Assembly: GCA_025667525.1 (NCBI GenBank)
Contig: CM046876.1
Span: forward strand, 568,103,469-568,167,468
Direction: 5' to 3'
Origin: Glebionis coronaria
Lineage: Eukaryota; Streptophyta; Magnoliopsida; Asterales; Asteraceae
DNA length: 64,000 bases
The notes under the pieces were generated by a model that saw nothing but the letters and a program-made list of their open reading frames with translations, searched no databases and was not told the DNA's origin. Within the stretch, counting starts at the first letter, position 1, and every line of letters begins with the position of its first letter. Both the position numbers and the translations under genes were made by a program. Positions 12,650 to 22,868 of this stretch are shown in pieces.

Positions 12650-13573
12650 GGGTTAAGTCCATATATTGATAATAAACTATTCATCATTTACACATCTACG
12701 TAATGTACTATTTTTATTACTAATATCGCTATAAAAACCGGCTAAACTTTTCCAATATAGGTAATGTGACCGGCTAGAACAGGTTACAACTCGAAATTAA
12801 GAACAAACGCTTCATTTTTTCATCTCTTTCATCTTTTCATCTGGAACAAACGCTTCATTTTTTCATCTGAAACAAACGCTTATTTTTTTTTCTTCAAAAA
12901 ATCTTTAAAAAACAAGAATCTATACTCGGATATGAAACCAATAACCGAGATCCATGTAGCTGCATTTACCATCTAAATGTTCACGAAGGGTTCCGTTAGT
13001 AACATATTTTAGCATGATAATACGCTCACCAGCATGATAGATGTAACCATAAAATCTGACCAGATTTAGATGGTCGATATGTGATAATGTTATAATTTCA
13101 TTTTTGAACTCCAATGGAGCCCCGTGGTCATAATTGTCCTGCCACAGAAAAACGTAAATATTTAATAGATACTCTTTAATACTCCATAGAAATTTGAATT
13201 ATAATGTTTTTCTATATAAAAGCTTTTATGTATTCCAAATACCATAATGCTGATAACTTGATCGTGTTGCTTTAGAATCACAAGATTCGATTCTTGAGTG
13301 TTATTTGATAAGCACACGCGTATTAGATATGTATATCAGATATTAGCAACCAATTTACAAGATAAGAATTTGTTTAGGAGTATATTTATTTTCAATTTAT
13401 CGAGGTAGTAATTGTTTTGTTCCAAATTTCGAGTTTTAACCTGTCATAGCCGGTTACATTACCTATATTAGAAAAGTTTAGCCGGTTTTTATAGCAATAT
13501 TAGTAATAAAAATAGTACATTACCTAGATGTGTAAACCATGGATAGTATATTACCAATATATGGACTTAACCC
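12650..13573 (-). mobile_element. Pack-MULE carrying a kinase exon
   Basis: A 924-bp element with terminal inverted repeats of about 155 bp (12650-12804 and 13419-13573) starting GGGTTAAGTCCATATATTG. It is flanked by the 9-bp direct duplication TAAAAATAA (12641-12649 and 13574-13582). The second LTR has a single uninterrupted copy of that 9-mer at 23436-23444, an empty site. Nine-base duplications and long terminal repeats are the mark of Mutator-like elements; a captured gene piece inside makes it a Pack-MULE. No transposase is present. It entered after the host retrotransposon had inserted. Confidence 0.92.
12970..13138 (-). pseudogene. Captured exon of a receptor-like cytoplasmic kinase
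   Basis: On the minus strand, a 169-nt exon-like piece is bounded by an acceptor (TTTTTCTGTGGCAG) and a donor (GATG|GTAAAT). It encodes part of a protein kinase N-lobe: EFKNEI, then HLNLVRFYGY, ERIIMLKYV and NGTLREHLDG. This pattern fits the region from the alpha-C helix to the hinge in plant receptor-like kinases; the NGTLR-HLDG phrase is typical of the calmodulin-binding receptor-like cytoplasmic (CRCK) group, from memory. Glycine loop, catalytic lysine and activation loop are missing, so it cannot make a working kinase. Intron-like flanks show it was copied from genomic DNA, not from mRNA. Within this exon I see no stop. Confidence 0.85.
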
Positions 13574-14195
13574 TAAAAATAAATCTAAGGACAATGAAAA
13601 TATTCTAAAAGTTGCAAAACTCCTAACTTTAGATATTTGAACTAGGAAAAATGAAAAAAGTAGAAAAAACTAACTTTCAATTTTTAATAATAAAATAATA
13701 ATAAAATATTCAAAAAAATTCAAAGTTTATAAAAAAATTCTAAAAAATTACCAAAAATCTAGAAAAATGCAACTAAGACAGAAATGCAATCAAAAGTTTC
13801 CAAAACCTTTTTAATAATTTTATATTAATTTCTAAAGTTGGTTAAAAACCCTAAAATCATATAAAATCAAAAATAAGTTAAAATGAAAACTTTAATTGCT
13901 GTAAACCTCAAAATTATAGTTAAAAACTTAAAAACTATCTTTCCAGAATTTTAAAACACTTTTTCCTATTTTTTATTTACTTTCTAAAATTTAAACTTAA
14001 AATAATCCTAATAAATAAACTATTCACGTGAAAAATAAAATTTTTAATCCAAAAAGTCGTAAACCTAATAAAGAACAATAGAAAAATGCTAAATGGTAAA
14101 AAGCTAAGGAAAATAAGCAGAAATCAACTTATTTCTAAGCTGATTAGTTTAATAAGCTAAAAACACACACCCCTTAAGTATTAAACTAACCAAGT

Positions 14196-14285
14196 GATAA
14201 CCAGTCAAAGACCCTAGGGCAACTGGTTATCACGTTGGTGTGTGAGAGGAGTGGCGCAAGTTCGAGTCCTGGCCACGTCCTTTTT
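14196..14285 (+). other. tRNA-like / Pol III box segment in the 3' LTR
   Basis: A perfect 10-bp inverted repeat (GATAACCAGT at 14196-14205, ACTGGTTATC at 14222-14231) is followed by an A-box-like stretch, a B-box-like AGTTCGAGTCC (about 14260-14270), a GTGGC/GCCAC stem and a T5 run. It runs on the strand opposite to the retrotransposon. It is not a foldable complete tRNA; a tRNA-derived or SINE-derived piece is likelier. The 5' LTR has the same segment with a perfect B box. Confidence 0.5.
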
Positions 14286-17055
14286 ACAAATTTTTTTTTT
14301 CTTTTTTAAATGTTTAAAACTCAAATACAGTAACCAATATCACTCTAAAACACAAACTGTATACAAATTAAGCTAGATTTAAAGTTACTTGAATAAAAAA
14401 CGTGCCCAGTTAAGTTGCTTGATGAACACAAAGGAAAAACGTGTCTTCACTTGTGAAGTAATGAACAAGAGGTCTTGTTCTTGGTGATATCTTGGTGTTT
14501 GATGGACAATGAGGGCACCCCTACACTCAGTTGAGTGTAGGGAGTCAATTAAAGCAAGAAAAACACAAGTATGCAAGCAAGAATCACACAAGATGGCCAA
14601 ATCAATAAACTGTTTGAGCAAAGTATGGCAGAATGGTGGTTGCTGATGTTTTTGGTATTTGGGTGAGTTTTGGCTCACCAATTCTTACCCAATCCACTCA
14701 CAAACGATACAAAACCAGTTCTAAAACCTAGACATGCACCATATCTAACAATCTTCAAGATTTCAAAGAAAATCTTACACTAAAACAAGACAAATTGGCA
14801 GTTACTGATTTTGTGTGCTACTTACCAAATATTTAGCATGCAATTCTTGTTTTTAACATACCAAACTGAAAACCAAGTATAAAACACACCCTATACTAAC
14901 CAATTGAGAGTGTTTAAACTGATATTAACCAAGTTCTTGTCACATAAACCAGTTATTACCCCAAACCCAAACACCCCTTTAACTTTCTGATTCTAAATTT
15001 TAACAAGCAAATTGCATACAAAACCTAACCAAATTGATTCAAACCTATATAAGCATGCATAAACACCCTAAACAAGCATAATCAAATAAAGAACTTCATC
15101 ATAAGAACACAATCATGTAAACTCATATAGCACTCAAATTTTCAGTAAAATAAGAAAGAAAAATAAGAAATGAAAGAGAATGAGCACCTCCCTCACTTTA
15201 CATCCTAGTGAGGGTCAGCTATGCTCCCCTGAACTTAAACCAACAACTAGGCAAGCTAGGGGTTCTTGGAAGAAAAGGGGTTGTTGCGTAGTAAAATACA
15301 ATGCCACCAATCTTGGTAAGATGTGATGCAATGACTTTTTCCCTACACAATCACCACAAAACCAAGAGAAAAGCTTCAAATATCAAATGCTACAAGCTTA
15401 AAGCTTGTAGCTTTAGATATAGTAAGAGTTAGAACCAATGGGTCTAACAAGCAAAAAGGTTTTCACCTCAGTAAGCTTTCTACCCAAGCTCTATACCCAC
15501 TGAATCTTGATATCCACAAGATATCAAGGTTCAATGGTCATATAGGAGCCCAAATAAAACAGCTATTGTGGACTTTGAACCAATTTGCTAACCAAGAAAA
15601 CAGATTTTCAGAAACTTTTTAAAATGCTTTTTGAAAACTCTTTCAACAAAGAACTTTACAAGATTGATATGGAACTCAGATTATTTGCTAAATTTAACAC
15701 AAGCTTTTAACAAAATAAAAAGGAATTACTTTTATATTAAAATACCAACTTTTAATTGAATAAAAAGGGATTACAAAAACCTTAGCAAAAATCTGGAACA
15801 ACGGGAAATGCACATGTTGCATCCTCCTTTTATAGGCTTAAACAGAACATTCTAGGCTAATGAATAAAAAACTAATAAGCTAAAACCCTAATTGCTGAAT
15901 TTCCTTGAATGCCCTTGGTCTTCAAATTCGAATCTTGGTCAATGGTGCATCATGTGATGTTCCAGCTTGCAAAAGATGATCTAGGCCATTGGTAGTTCCT
16001 TTGGGACCAAGTAGGGGCTTTAAACCGTTGATCTTGACTGGAGGATTTTGTTCTCTTCTTCTTTGTAGGGCAGGGGACACATGGGGTGGTCTAGGGATGA
16101 AAGTGATGGATGTTTTGGGAGGTGGGATGGGATTAGGGTAGGTTTAATTAGTAATCTGCAACTTTATAGCCAAAACCCCTTTATATTGAGGTTAATTGTG
16201 ACTGGGCGATTTAGGGTTTATGGGGTTAAAAAGATAGGTTTTAATCTGTTTGAGGATTAGTGGGTTTTTAAAAAATTGTTAAGGAGGGAAAACATATTTA
16301 ACTGATTTAATCAGTTATAAATGCTGGGTGGAGTGTGACGTGGAGAAGGGGAGGGTGGTGATTGGTTGAAGTGGAGTAGTGGGCTACGTGGCAGAAGCTG
16401 GTCGGTGGAGTAAAGTTTCTTTGTCTGCCATGATTAGTCCCCCATGTTTCTTTCTTTGTTCACTTGGTAATAAACAGCCCATAATATAAATCCCTTTGTT
16501 AAAGAAGTTTAAAAACTTCTATTTTGGCCACAATAAGTTTCATAAACTTGTTCCAAGGGCTTGTTTTGTATTTTGACCATTCTTCAAGGACCAATAATGT
16601 AATATCTTGACATTTTAGGGACCCTCAAGTAATTTTGAGGATTTACAGGGGTATAGAATGACAAGTCTTCAATATTTGAGGGACCATTCTTGCCAATCTT
16701 CAATGTTAAGGGTCCTTTTTGTAATATTGACAATCTTTAGGGACCAATCTTGTAATTATGAATATACAAGGGTTTAAAGTGCCAATTCTTCAATTTTGAA
16801 GGACCCTTCTTGTTCAATCTTCAATTCTTCAAGGGTCTTTCTTGGAAAATCAATACTAGGGCTTGGTTCATTGTGCGGCTTCATTCCCCGTGTTCGTTTT
16901 TTATTGATTCTTGTGATCTTTTGTCATTTCCTCAATATCCGTACCTAAAATACACAAGCAACAAACACGAGCATATATTTGGCATTTTTAATGATATTTA
17001 ATGCATTTTAAGCCTAATTTGGACGATGAGATTATGTATAAAAGCAGTCTCATCA

Positions 17056-18975
17056 CTCTCCCATACTATACCATTGCCGTGCCCTCACGCAATGCTAGAA
17101 TAAAGTGTCGTAGCATCTCCAAAATTCATTTTTATTCACTTTATTGAATGATAAACTACCTACACTACGACTATTGCTACTACTTGCGTTTTAGACATAA
17201 TGTATGATTTTCATCACAAAATGGGACGTTTAGGTTCATAGAATAAGAACATGTGAATGCTTCGTTAGAAATAATTTCATCGTCCTCGATTTTCACCCCA
17301 ATTCCATGCCAAGCGTGCAACGAGATCATTGTCATTATAAGTTAGTAATGCTAACACTACTCATATGCCCTAATCACGTACTTATCCTCCCATTATTCCT
17401 AAGTTGTATCTCTTATATTTTATTTTGTCTTGAATGTTTCACGAGGATACATTGTTTGACTTATGCGATAATAGAGATTTAGGTCTAAAAATAGAGTCCT
17501 AACGGTGTAACCAAGACCATCAAATCAATAACCCTTCCCAATAGACAACGATGTCAAAAAATTAAGTTGACAAAAAGAATGGATAAACACGGTTTTATAA
17601 CGTTTTTGAACATGAGACTTATTACCAAGACTTTTATACGCCCCCTAACGGAAGGGCCTTATTATCTTTGGTTTACCTCCATCTTTTATTCAACTTCGCC
17701 ATGAAGCTTTTATTATGACTTCGGTCTTGCCTTGCCTTTTATTATCCGCCTCATCGGTGGTTTTATTAGCCAAAGACGTATATCCTCACGCTAAAGCGAA
17801 TTTTGGATCTTTAAAGCTTCGAAGATTAAGGCTTGATTCACTTTTAATTTTGCATAGATTTTTCGGCCTTGTGGGGCTTCAAATTGTTTGCTTGATTTAG
17901 GTGAGCACTTGAAATCTTATTATTGGGTGAAGCTTTCGATTATTAGGGTGCCAATACTTCAAAACCGTGACGCTGGCGATTCCTTAATGTCTTCCCAATT
18001 TAATTACACGGAAGCTACTAGAAAAGACTAGAAACCTAACAATCCCAACTAAACCGCTAAGTCAATATTTATTAAGCAAAAAATATTTACAAGCGAAGGG
18101 AGAATAAGCAAACAACGATAACACATGAGTTTTTGAAAGAATACGAGTACTCTACGTTTAGCTTAGTAACTTACAATTAACCCTATCATTTCTCGTCCTC
18201 ATTTAAGAGACTTAGCCTAATGTGTAGTTAAGGAATCAAAGCTAAGTGCTCAACACGCACGGTCGAGTCAAAAATTACTCTTATTCTCGCCATCGGAAAA
18301 TCTACATTCGTGTCTTCAAACACTTATAAAATATGAGAAAAATTTTAAAATTTGGCCATTTTTAGCCTTATTTTGCAACAAAAACGATAAACAAAACATA
18401 AACTTTGGAAAGCGTGAAGGTTTGGCAAGGCAAGTATCTATTCACCCCCCCCCCCCATACTAAAGTTAAACATTGTCCTCAATGTTTCGAGTCTAGGGGT
18501 GCAAACACCCCCATACTAGAGACGTAGTCGAATGCCTAATCTAGCATGGAAAGGGTGTAACCATTAAATTTAAAGCCGTTTATGAAATGTGCTAAAAACC
18601 TAAGGTTAGAACATCAAAGGATATATCATTTGGATATTGAGAAAGTCTTCAAAGCAAACGATCGAGTGCTCCCATAAAACGAACACGAGAGGCTCCAATC
18701 GTGAAGATCATGATCTAAAGACCACAATTCACAAACAACCACGAAACAAAGGTTGGAAGGGCACAAATCCCCTCACATTAAACTAATTAGAAAGCAATAA
18801 TATGTACATGGATAAGCATGGGTTTCCCCCACGAGGCACATTGTTTTTGATAACCGAGTCAAAAGCTCGACTCGAATCCCCCTTAAATTTGATCATTTAG
18901 GGATTATCTTGGTATGGTCAATTTTTGGTGGGGCTTACATGATAAACAAGGCCCAAAAACAACCGGTATTAAGGA
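17056..18975 (-). other. 3' non-coding region and polypurine tract of the gag-protease element
   Basis: No coding capacity recognised between the protease ORF and the 3' LTR, where the pol genes of an autonomous element would be expected in part. The polypurine tract (TATGGGAGAG on the minus strand) abuts the LTR at 17056-17065. A near-palindrome ACATTGTCCTCAATGT lies at 18470-18485 next to a run of about 14 C (18445-18457); the same motif follows the integrase in the Athila-type element. Confidence 0.6.
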
Positions 18976-20895
18976 CTAAGTCCTTTGATGGTTTAAAATA
19001 CCGGGATCGAAGATGGCGTTCTCGTTTTCATTGGAAAAACAAATCAACGCCACTTCATCATGTGTCAACACAAACCCAAAGGGTTTAAAGAAAATAGATG
19101 AGAAGAAATAGAAGGGTGGGACAATGGGTAAGTCACAAAAACCATGAGCTACTCGAGGTAGACTCGCACCAATCAAATAGAAAGATTTTCCATTTATTTC
19201 ATCGGTGGAAGACCGAGATTTCCCTTTATAAGCAATTCCGGGATCAAATATCTCGTCCTCGGTGGAGAAAGGGAAGGGAACATAAGGGGCTTCCCCCACA
19301 CTAAGTCCACATAAAGCATCGTCAAAAGGAGAAGACGAGCTTGTAGCACTCAAAACACGAGGTGATGACGGAGTTAGCATTGTAGAAAAATCTTTTAAAT
19401 CTAATTTAAAATCTTTCCCTTTTTCATCTTTTAAACTCTCCTTATGAAAACCCGACTTAATTATGTCAAAAATATTTGGTGTTTCTAAAGCAATGTTAGT
19501 CACACTAAAAGTTCTTACATTTGAAAACCGTTTTGGTTTAGGTGGTGGTAAGTTCTCAAAACGTTTGTCAACAAAGAAAACTTCCCCATCAGGATCAACA
19601 TATTCATCATCCGAAGAATCATTCGTGATTGGAAACGTAGGCCTAACACTCTTAACCTCCACCGGCGGAGGGGACGGAAAATCGTTTTTATCATCAACTT
19701 CTAAAACTCTTTTTGAAATCTTTTTGCAAATGTTTTTGATGGGATTAACATTGTTCAAAGACGTGATAGAATACACATGAGAAAGTGTGGAGTTTTGAGT
19801 TGCATTTATGACGAGTTCTTCCTCATTGAAACGAAGAGTGATTTTCCTAGCATGCACATCGATAAGTGCTCTCGAGGTATCCAAAAATGATCGACCTAAA
19901 ATTAGAGGAACTTTAGGATCGATGGGGATGTCAACAACAATAAAGTCCACGGGATAGTAGAACTTTCCAACTTTCACGAAGACGTCCTCGGCTACTCCAC
20001 AAGCTAGAATCGTAGAATGATCGGCCATCTCGATTGACATTCTTGAAGGAGTGAGATTAGGAAGATTGAGCAACTTAAAAATCTCAAGAGGCATCAAATT
20101 TATACTAGCACCAAGATCGGCCAAGGCGTAGCATTCCTCCATATCTTGTATTGCACATGGGATTAAAAATTTACCGGGATCACCGACTTTTTGAGGTATG
20201 CGGCTAAGAAAAACCGAAGAACAACTAGACGATTTTTGCAATTTCTCTTTGTTATTCAACATACTTTTAAAGTTTGCGGCAAATCGAGGCATCATGACCA
20301 AGGCGTCGGCAAAACTTATATTAAAATGCAAGTCACGAAACATTTTCATAAAAAGTTCAAATTGATAATTATTTCGTTTTTGTGCCTTTTCCTTGTTTCG
20401 TCTTGAAGGGTAAGGTAAGGGTGGTGTGGGTTGGGGCATAGGCAAAGGCCTTGGAATCTCGGGTTCCACTATTGGTATTGGTTCAACCGTAGGTGTGGTT
20501 TGAGCGGTACTTCGTGGGCTTGGAATTTGCTCCTTTTCGACCACCACCTCGGGTTCTTTCTCTTTTTCCTTCTCCGTAGAAGTACTTGGACGAGAAATGG
20601 GTTCTTTGAAAGTTTTACCACTACGAGTAGTAATAACCTTCAATTCTCCCTTAGGGTTCACGATGGTATCACTAGGAAGACCACCCGAAGAAGAAGGTTT
20701 ACACATGATAGCTTCAAACATTTTTCCCATTCGGTCTTCAAACTTAGATTGCCTAGCATCCGCTTTTAACAACTCTTGCTTAATCTCATGTTGACCTTGC
20801 TCCATTTTTTGTTGATTTTGTTGGAGACGTTGAACATTTCCTTCCATTTTATTCACGTTGCATATTATCAAACTTAGCATCGTTTGCTTTAGCAT
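18976..20895 (-). CDS. Retrotransposon aspartic protease ORF with non-pol tail
   Basis: Open frame of 639 codons, the only long intact retroelement frame in the window. Residues 15-60 are Gln/Lys-rich and helical-looking, about 95-165 are Pro/Glu-rich linker, and the protease domain follows: GDPGKFLIPC, then the active-site DLGAS at about 259-263, and an ILGR motif about 70 residues later. This is the retropepsin layout of Athila/Tat-type Gypsy elements. The last 250 residues carry acidic and Ser/Pro-rich stretches and two copies of IFDPGI, with no reverse-transcriptase motifs; I do not know their role. The true upstream frame is gag, which is shifted, so the listed start is only the first ATG in this frame. 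It would process gag in a virus-like particle in the cytoplasm. Confidence 0.8.
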   Translation of the reverse strand: MLKQTMLSLIICNVNKMEGNVQRLQQNQQKMEQGQHEIKQELLKADARQSKFEDRMGKMFEAIMCKPSSSGGLPSDTIVNPKGELKVITTRSGKTFKEPISRPSTSTEKEKEKEPEVVVEKEQIPSPRSTAQTTPTVEPIPIVEPEIPRPLPMPQPTPPLPYPSRRNKEKAQKRNNYQFELFMKMFRDLHFNISFADALVMMPRFAANFKSMLNNKEKLQKSSSCSSVFLSRIPQKVGDPGKFLIPCAIQDMEECYALADLGASINLMPLEIFKLLNLPNLTPSRMSIEMADHSTILACGVAEDVFVKVGKFYYPVDFIVVDIPIDPKVPLILGRSFLDTSRALIDVHARKITLRFNEEELVINATQNSTLSHVYSITSLNNVNPIKNICKKISKRVLEVDDKNDFPSPPPVEVKSVRPTFPITNDSSDDEYVDPDGEVFFVDKRFENLPPPKPKRFSNVRTFSVTNIALETPNIFDIIKSGFHKESLKDEKGKDFKLDLKDFSTMLTPSSPRVLSATSSSSPFDDALCGLSVGEAPYVPFPFSTEDEIFDPGIAYKGKSRSSTDEINGKSFYLIGASLPRVAHGFCDLPIVPPFYFFSSIFFKPFGFVLTHDEVALICFSNENENAIFDPGILNHQRT

Positions 20896-21286
20896 AATTC
20901 AAAAATTCTCCTTGAAGATTTTTGGTGTGATCATTTTGAAAACCTTGAGTGGTAGTTTGAAAATCACGGTTTTGGTTTTGGTTTGAAATTTGCCCATTTC
21001 CACTTTGATAATTACCCTTGTTGTAGTTACGTTGATTTCCTTGATAAGAACCACTTTGATTGTTGTTTCGATAGTTGTTAGCATTTTGATTTTGTGGAGC
21101 TTGATTTTGGCGGGAACCTTGACCGTTTTGGTTATAAGTTCCCGTGGCTACAAAAGCATTCGAAGTGTTACCATCCGCGGTAATGCACTCGGAAAAATCA
21201 TGAGCTCCACCACACGAAATACAACTCTTGGTAACTGCCTTAACCGATGCGGAATTCAAAGCATCTTGTGCTTTCCAATGAGTCAT
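20849..21286 (-). pseudogene. gag C-terminal part with zinc knuckle, frameshifted
   Basis: Codes an Asn/Gln/Gly-rich RNA-binding tail with the knuckle CISCGGAHDFSEC (C-x2-C-x3-H-x4-C spacing, shared with the Athila-type element at 63.8 kb). It overlaps the upstream piece by four bases and the protease ORF by 47 bases, each in another frame, so at least two frameshifts interrupt what should be one gag-protease frame. Confidence 0.75.
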
Positions 21287-21564
21287 AAGAGTAGAAAACC
21301 TATCGAAAAACGATTCTCCTCATTTGCTTCATCTTGCAAGGCATTAATGCTACGAGACGATGGCGAACCCAAATTAGTAACACTCGGTGTGTTACGAGGG
21401 CTATAAACCTTGGACCTATTTTCAATGATTTCCAAAGCCTCATCGGTTGTTTTGCACAAAAAATTACCACCCGCAGTGGCATTTAAGTAATCTAGTTCAT
21501 GATCATTAAGCCCATTATAAAAAGTGTCAATTTGATGCAATTCGAAAAAATCATGGTGTCCCAA
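21283..21564 (-). pseudogene. gag middle part, frameshifted
   Basis: Codes the end of the capsid-like region, with the phrases ELHQIDTFYNGL and LCKTTDEALEIIENRS familiar from Athila/Tat-type gag. Compared with related gags I remember, the short stretch just before it (near 21565-21600) seems to be missing, which may be a small deletion that also causes the frame change. Not functional on its own. Confidence 0.7.
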
Positions 21565-22150
21565 GCCATTGAAAAACTTTCATTAGACCTTTGAGTAAAT
21601 CGTGAAATCTCATTTTCAAATGTGTTGTTTTAGATGGTGGAAAAAATTGATTCACAAATTTAGAAACGAGATCACCCCACGTCAAAATCGAATTTGGGGG
21701 TTCTTTCTCGAGCCATATCTTGGCGGGTCCATCTAACGAGTATGGAAACAACATCATCTTAATGGCATCGTGTGGTACATCCTTAAACTTGCTTGTCGCG
21801 GTGAGACGATTAAATTGCCTAATGTGATAATGTGGGTTGTCTTTCTCGTGTCCGCGAAACTTGTTGGCTTGAAGCATAGACATTAAACCCCTCTTGATCT
21901 CGAAGTTCTCCACAAGGATGGCGGGAATCACAATGGCCTCTCCAAAACCCTCGGTGGGTGCTTGAAGCAACTCCATCATAGTACGATTAGCCATGATAGC
22001 TTCTTGTTTTACAATAGGTTCCTCACTTGGAGTCTCTTCACTAGAAAGATTAGGAGTAGGTGTTGCCTCCTTTTTGTTTTTTCGTTTACGTGCACGTCTT
22101 GCTTGATTACGAGTAAGCATAAACGTCCCGTACAACGCGGGGATGAGCAA
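21551..22150 (-). pseudogene. gag N-terminal part of the gag-protease element
   Basis: Open frame of 199 codons with a Lys/Arg-rich start (MLTRNQARRARKRK; the second Met is the more typical start), an acidic linker, and a retrotransposon gag domain: YHIRQFNRL, PYSLDGPAKIWL and LVSKFVNQFFPPSKT. It forms the capsid shell in intact relatives. The frame is lost near 21590, and the capsid domain continues in another frame at 21564. Confidence 0.8.
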
Positions 22151-22846
22151 AGAAGATTCTTTTTGGTGTTTTTAACTTTTTCAATTTTTTTGGATTTTTG
22201 ATTGTTTTTACTTTTTTTGGATTTTGGAATTGTATTAAGTAGACAAAAATCTACAAATCTCCTCCTTAATCAAATCTCTTGATTAAAGAAGCCTCAAGGA
22301 ATGAAAACGATCACGTGAAGTGAACGCCTTCGATGACTTTAGAACGTTGGTGGAACACCAAAACGTTCAAGAGGGTTTAATCAAATAAAACCAAGAAAGT
22401 ATATATGATACTTAATAATACTTTGGGCGGCAAAACCCTCGATTAGCTCTCAAAATCAAATACTCACAAGCAAGCGGGGAAACGAGGTGGCGCGAAGCAC
22501 TTAAGAGCCTTTTTCCTTAGGATATATTTTATAATATCCGCCTTATACCCTCCTTATAGTTTGTATTTTTCAAAATCGAGCTTCTCGAAAGTATTTATCT
22601 ATTTTTGCCTTTTTTCTTTGGTTTGAGATTCGAATACAATGATTGGGTAATGACCTCCCAAGTCAAGGTTGTGATTTCTCACGTATTTGGAGTACTTGTG
22701 AATTTATTGTTCTACGTATACAATATAATAATAGTATTCACAAAAAACGAAAAACCGATAATACGTATTAGTAGAGTGCTACTAATACAAATACTTATTA
22801 TGGCTATATAAAAACAACAATTATTCAAATCAAAACACAACACGCC
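22151..22846 (-). other. Untranslated leader of the gag-protease element
   Basis: About 700 bp between the PBS and gag. No open frame of note. Packaging and dimerisation signals would be expected here from family knowledge, but I cannot point to one. Confidence 0.5.
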
Positions 22847-22864
22847 TCCTCGGCAGCGGCGCCA
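22847..22864 (-). other. Primer binding site of the gag-protease element
   Basis: On the minus strand TGGCGCCGCTGCCGAGGA starts 4 bases after the 5' LTR end. It differs at two or three positions from the TGGCGCCGTTGCCGGGGA site usual in Athila/Tat elements, which is thought to pair with a tRNA-Asp 3' end. Confidence 0.8.
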
Positions 22865-22868
22865 AAAA

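Larger units (their letters stand above)
12075..17055 (-). repeat. 3' LTR of the gag-protease element
   Basis: Runs from TGATGGTTGAG to GTCTCATCA and matches 22869-26922 almost base for base once the 924-bp Pack-MULE and its duplication are removed (4048 against 4054 bp). It contains the AT-rich block, the tRNA-like segment near 14.2 kb, and a 98-codon open frame (14385-14681, minus) that is mirrored at 24251-24547. That frame has no recognisable domain, and its conservation only reflects LTR identity. Confidence 0.92.

Noticed and set aside
14385..14681. 98-codon open frame in the LTR, repeated at 24251-24547
   Set aside because: The two copies agree only because the LTRs are nearly identical; there is no domain, and a candidate start and stop are not evidence of coding.
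18445..18457. Run of about 14 C; also G runs near 41608 and 43608
   Set aside because: Homopolymers whose length may be a sequencing artefact; no function can be claimed.
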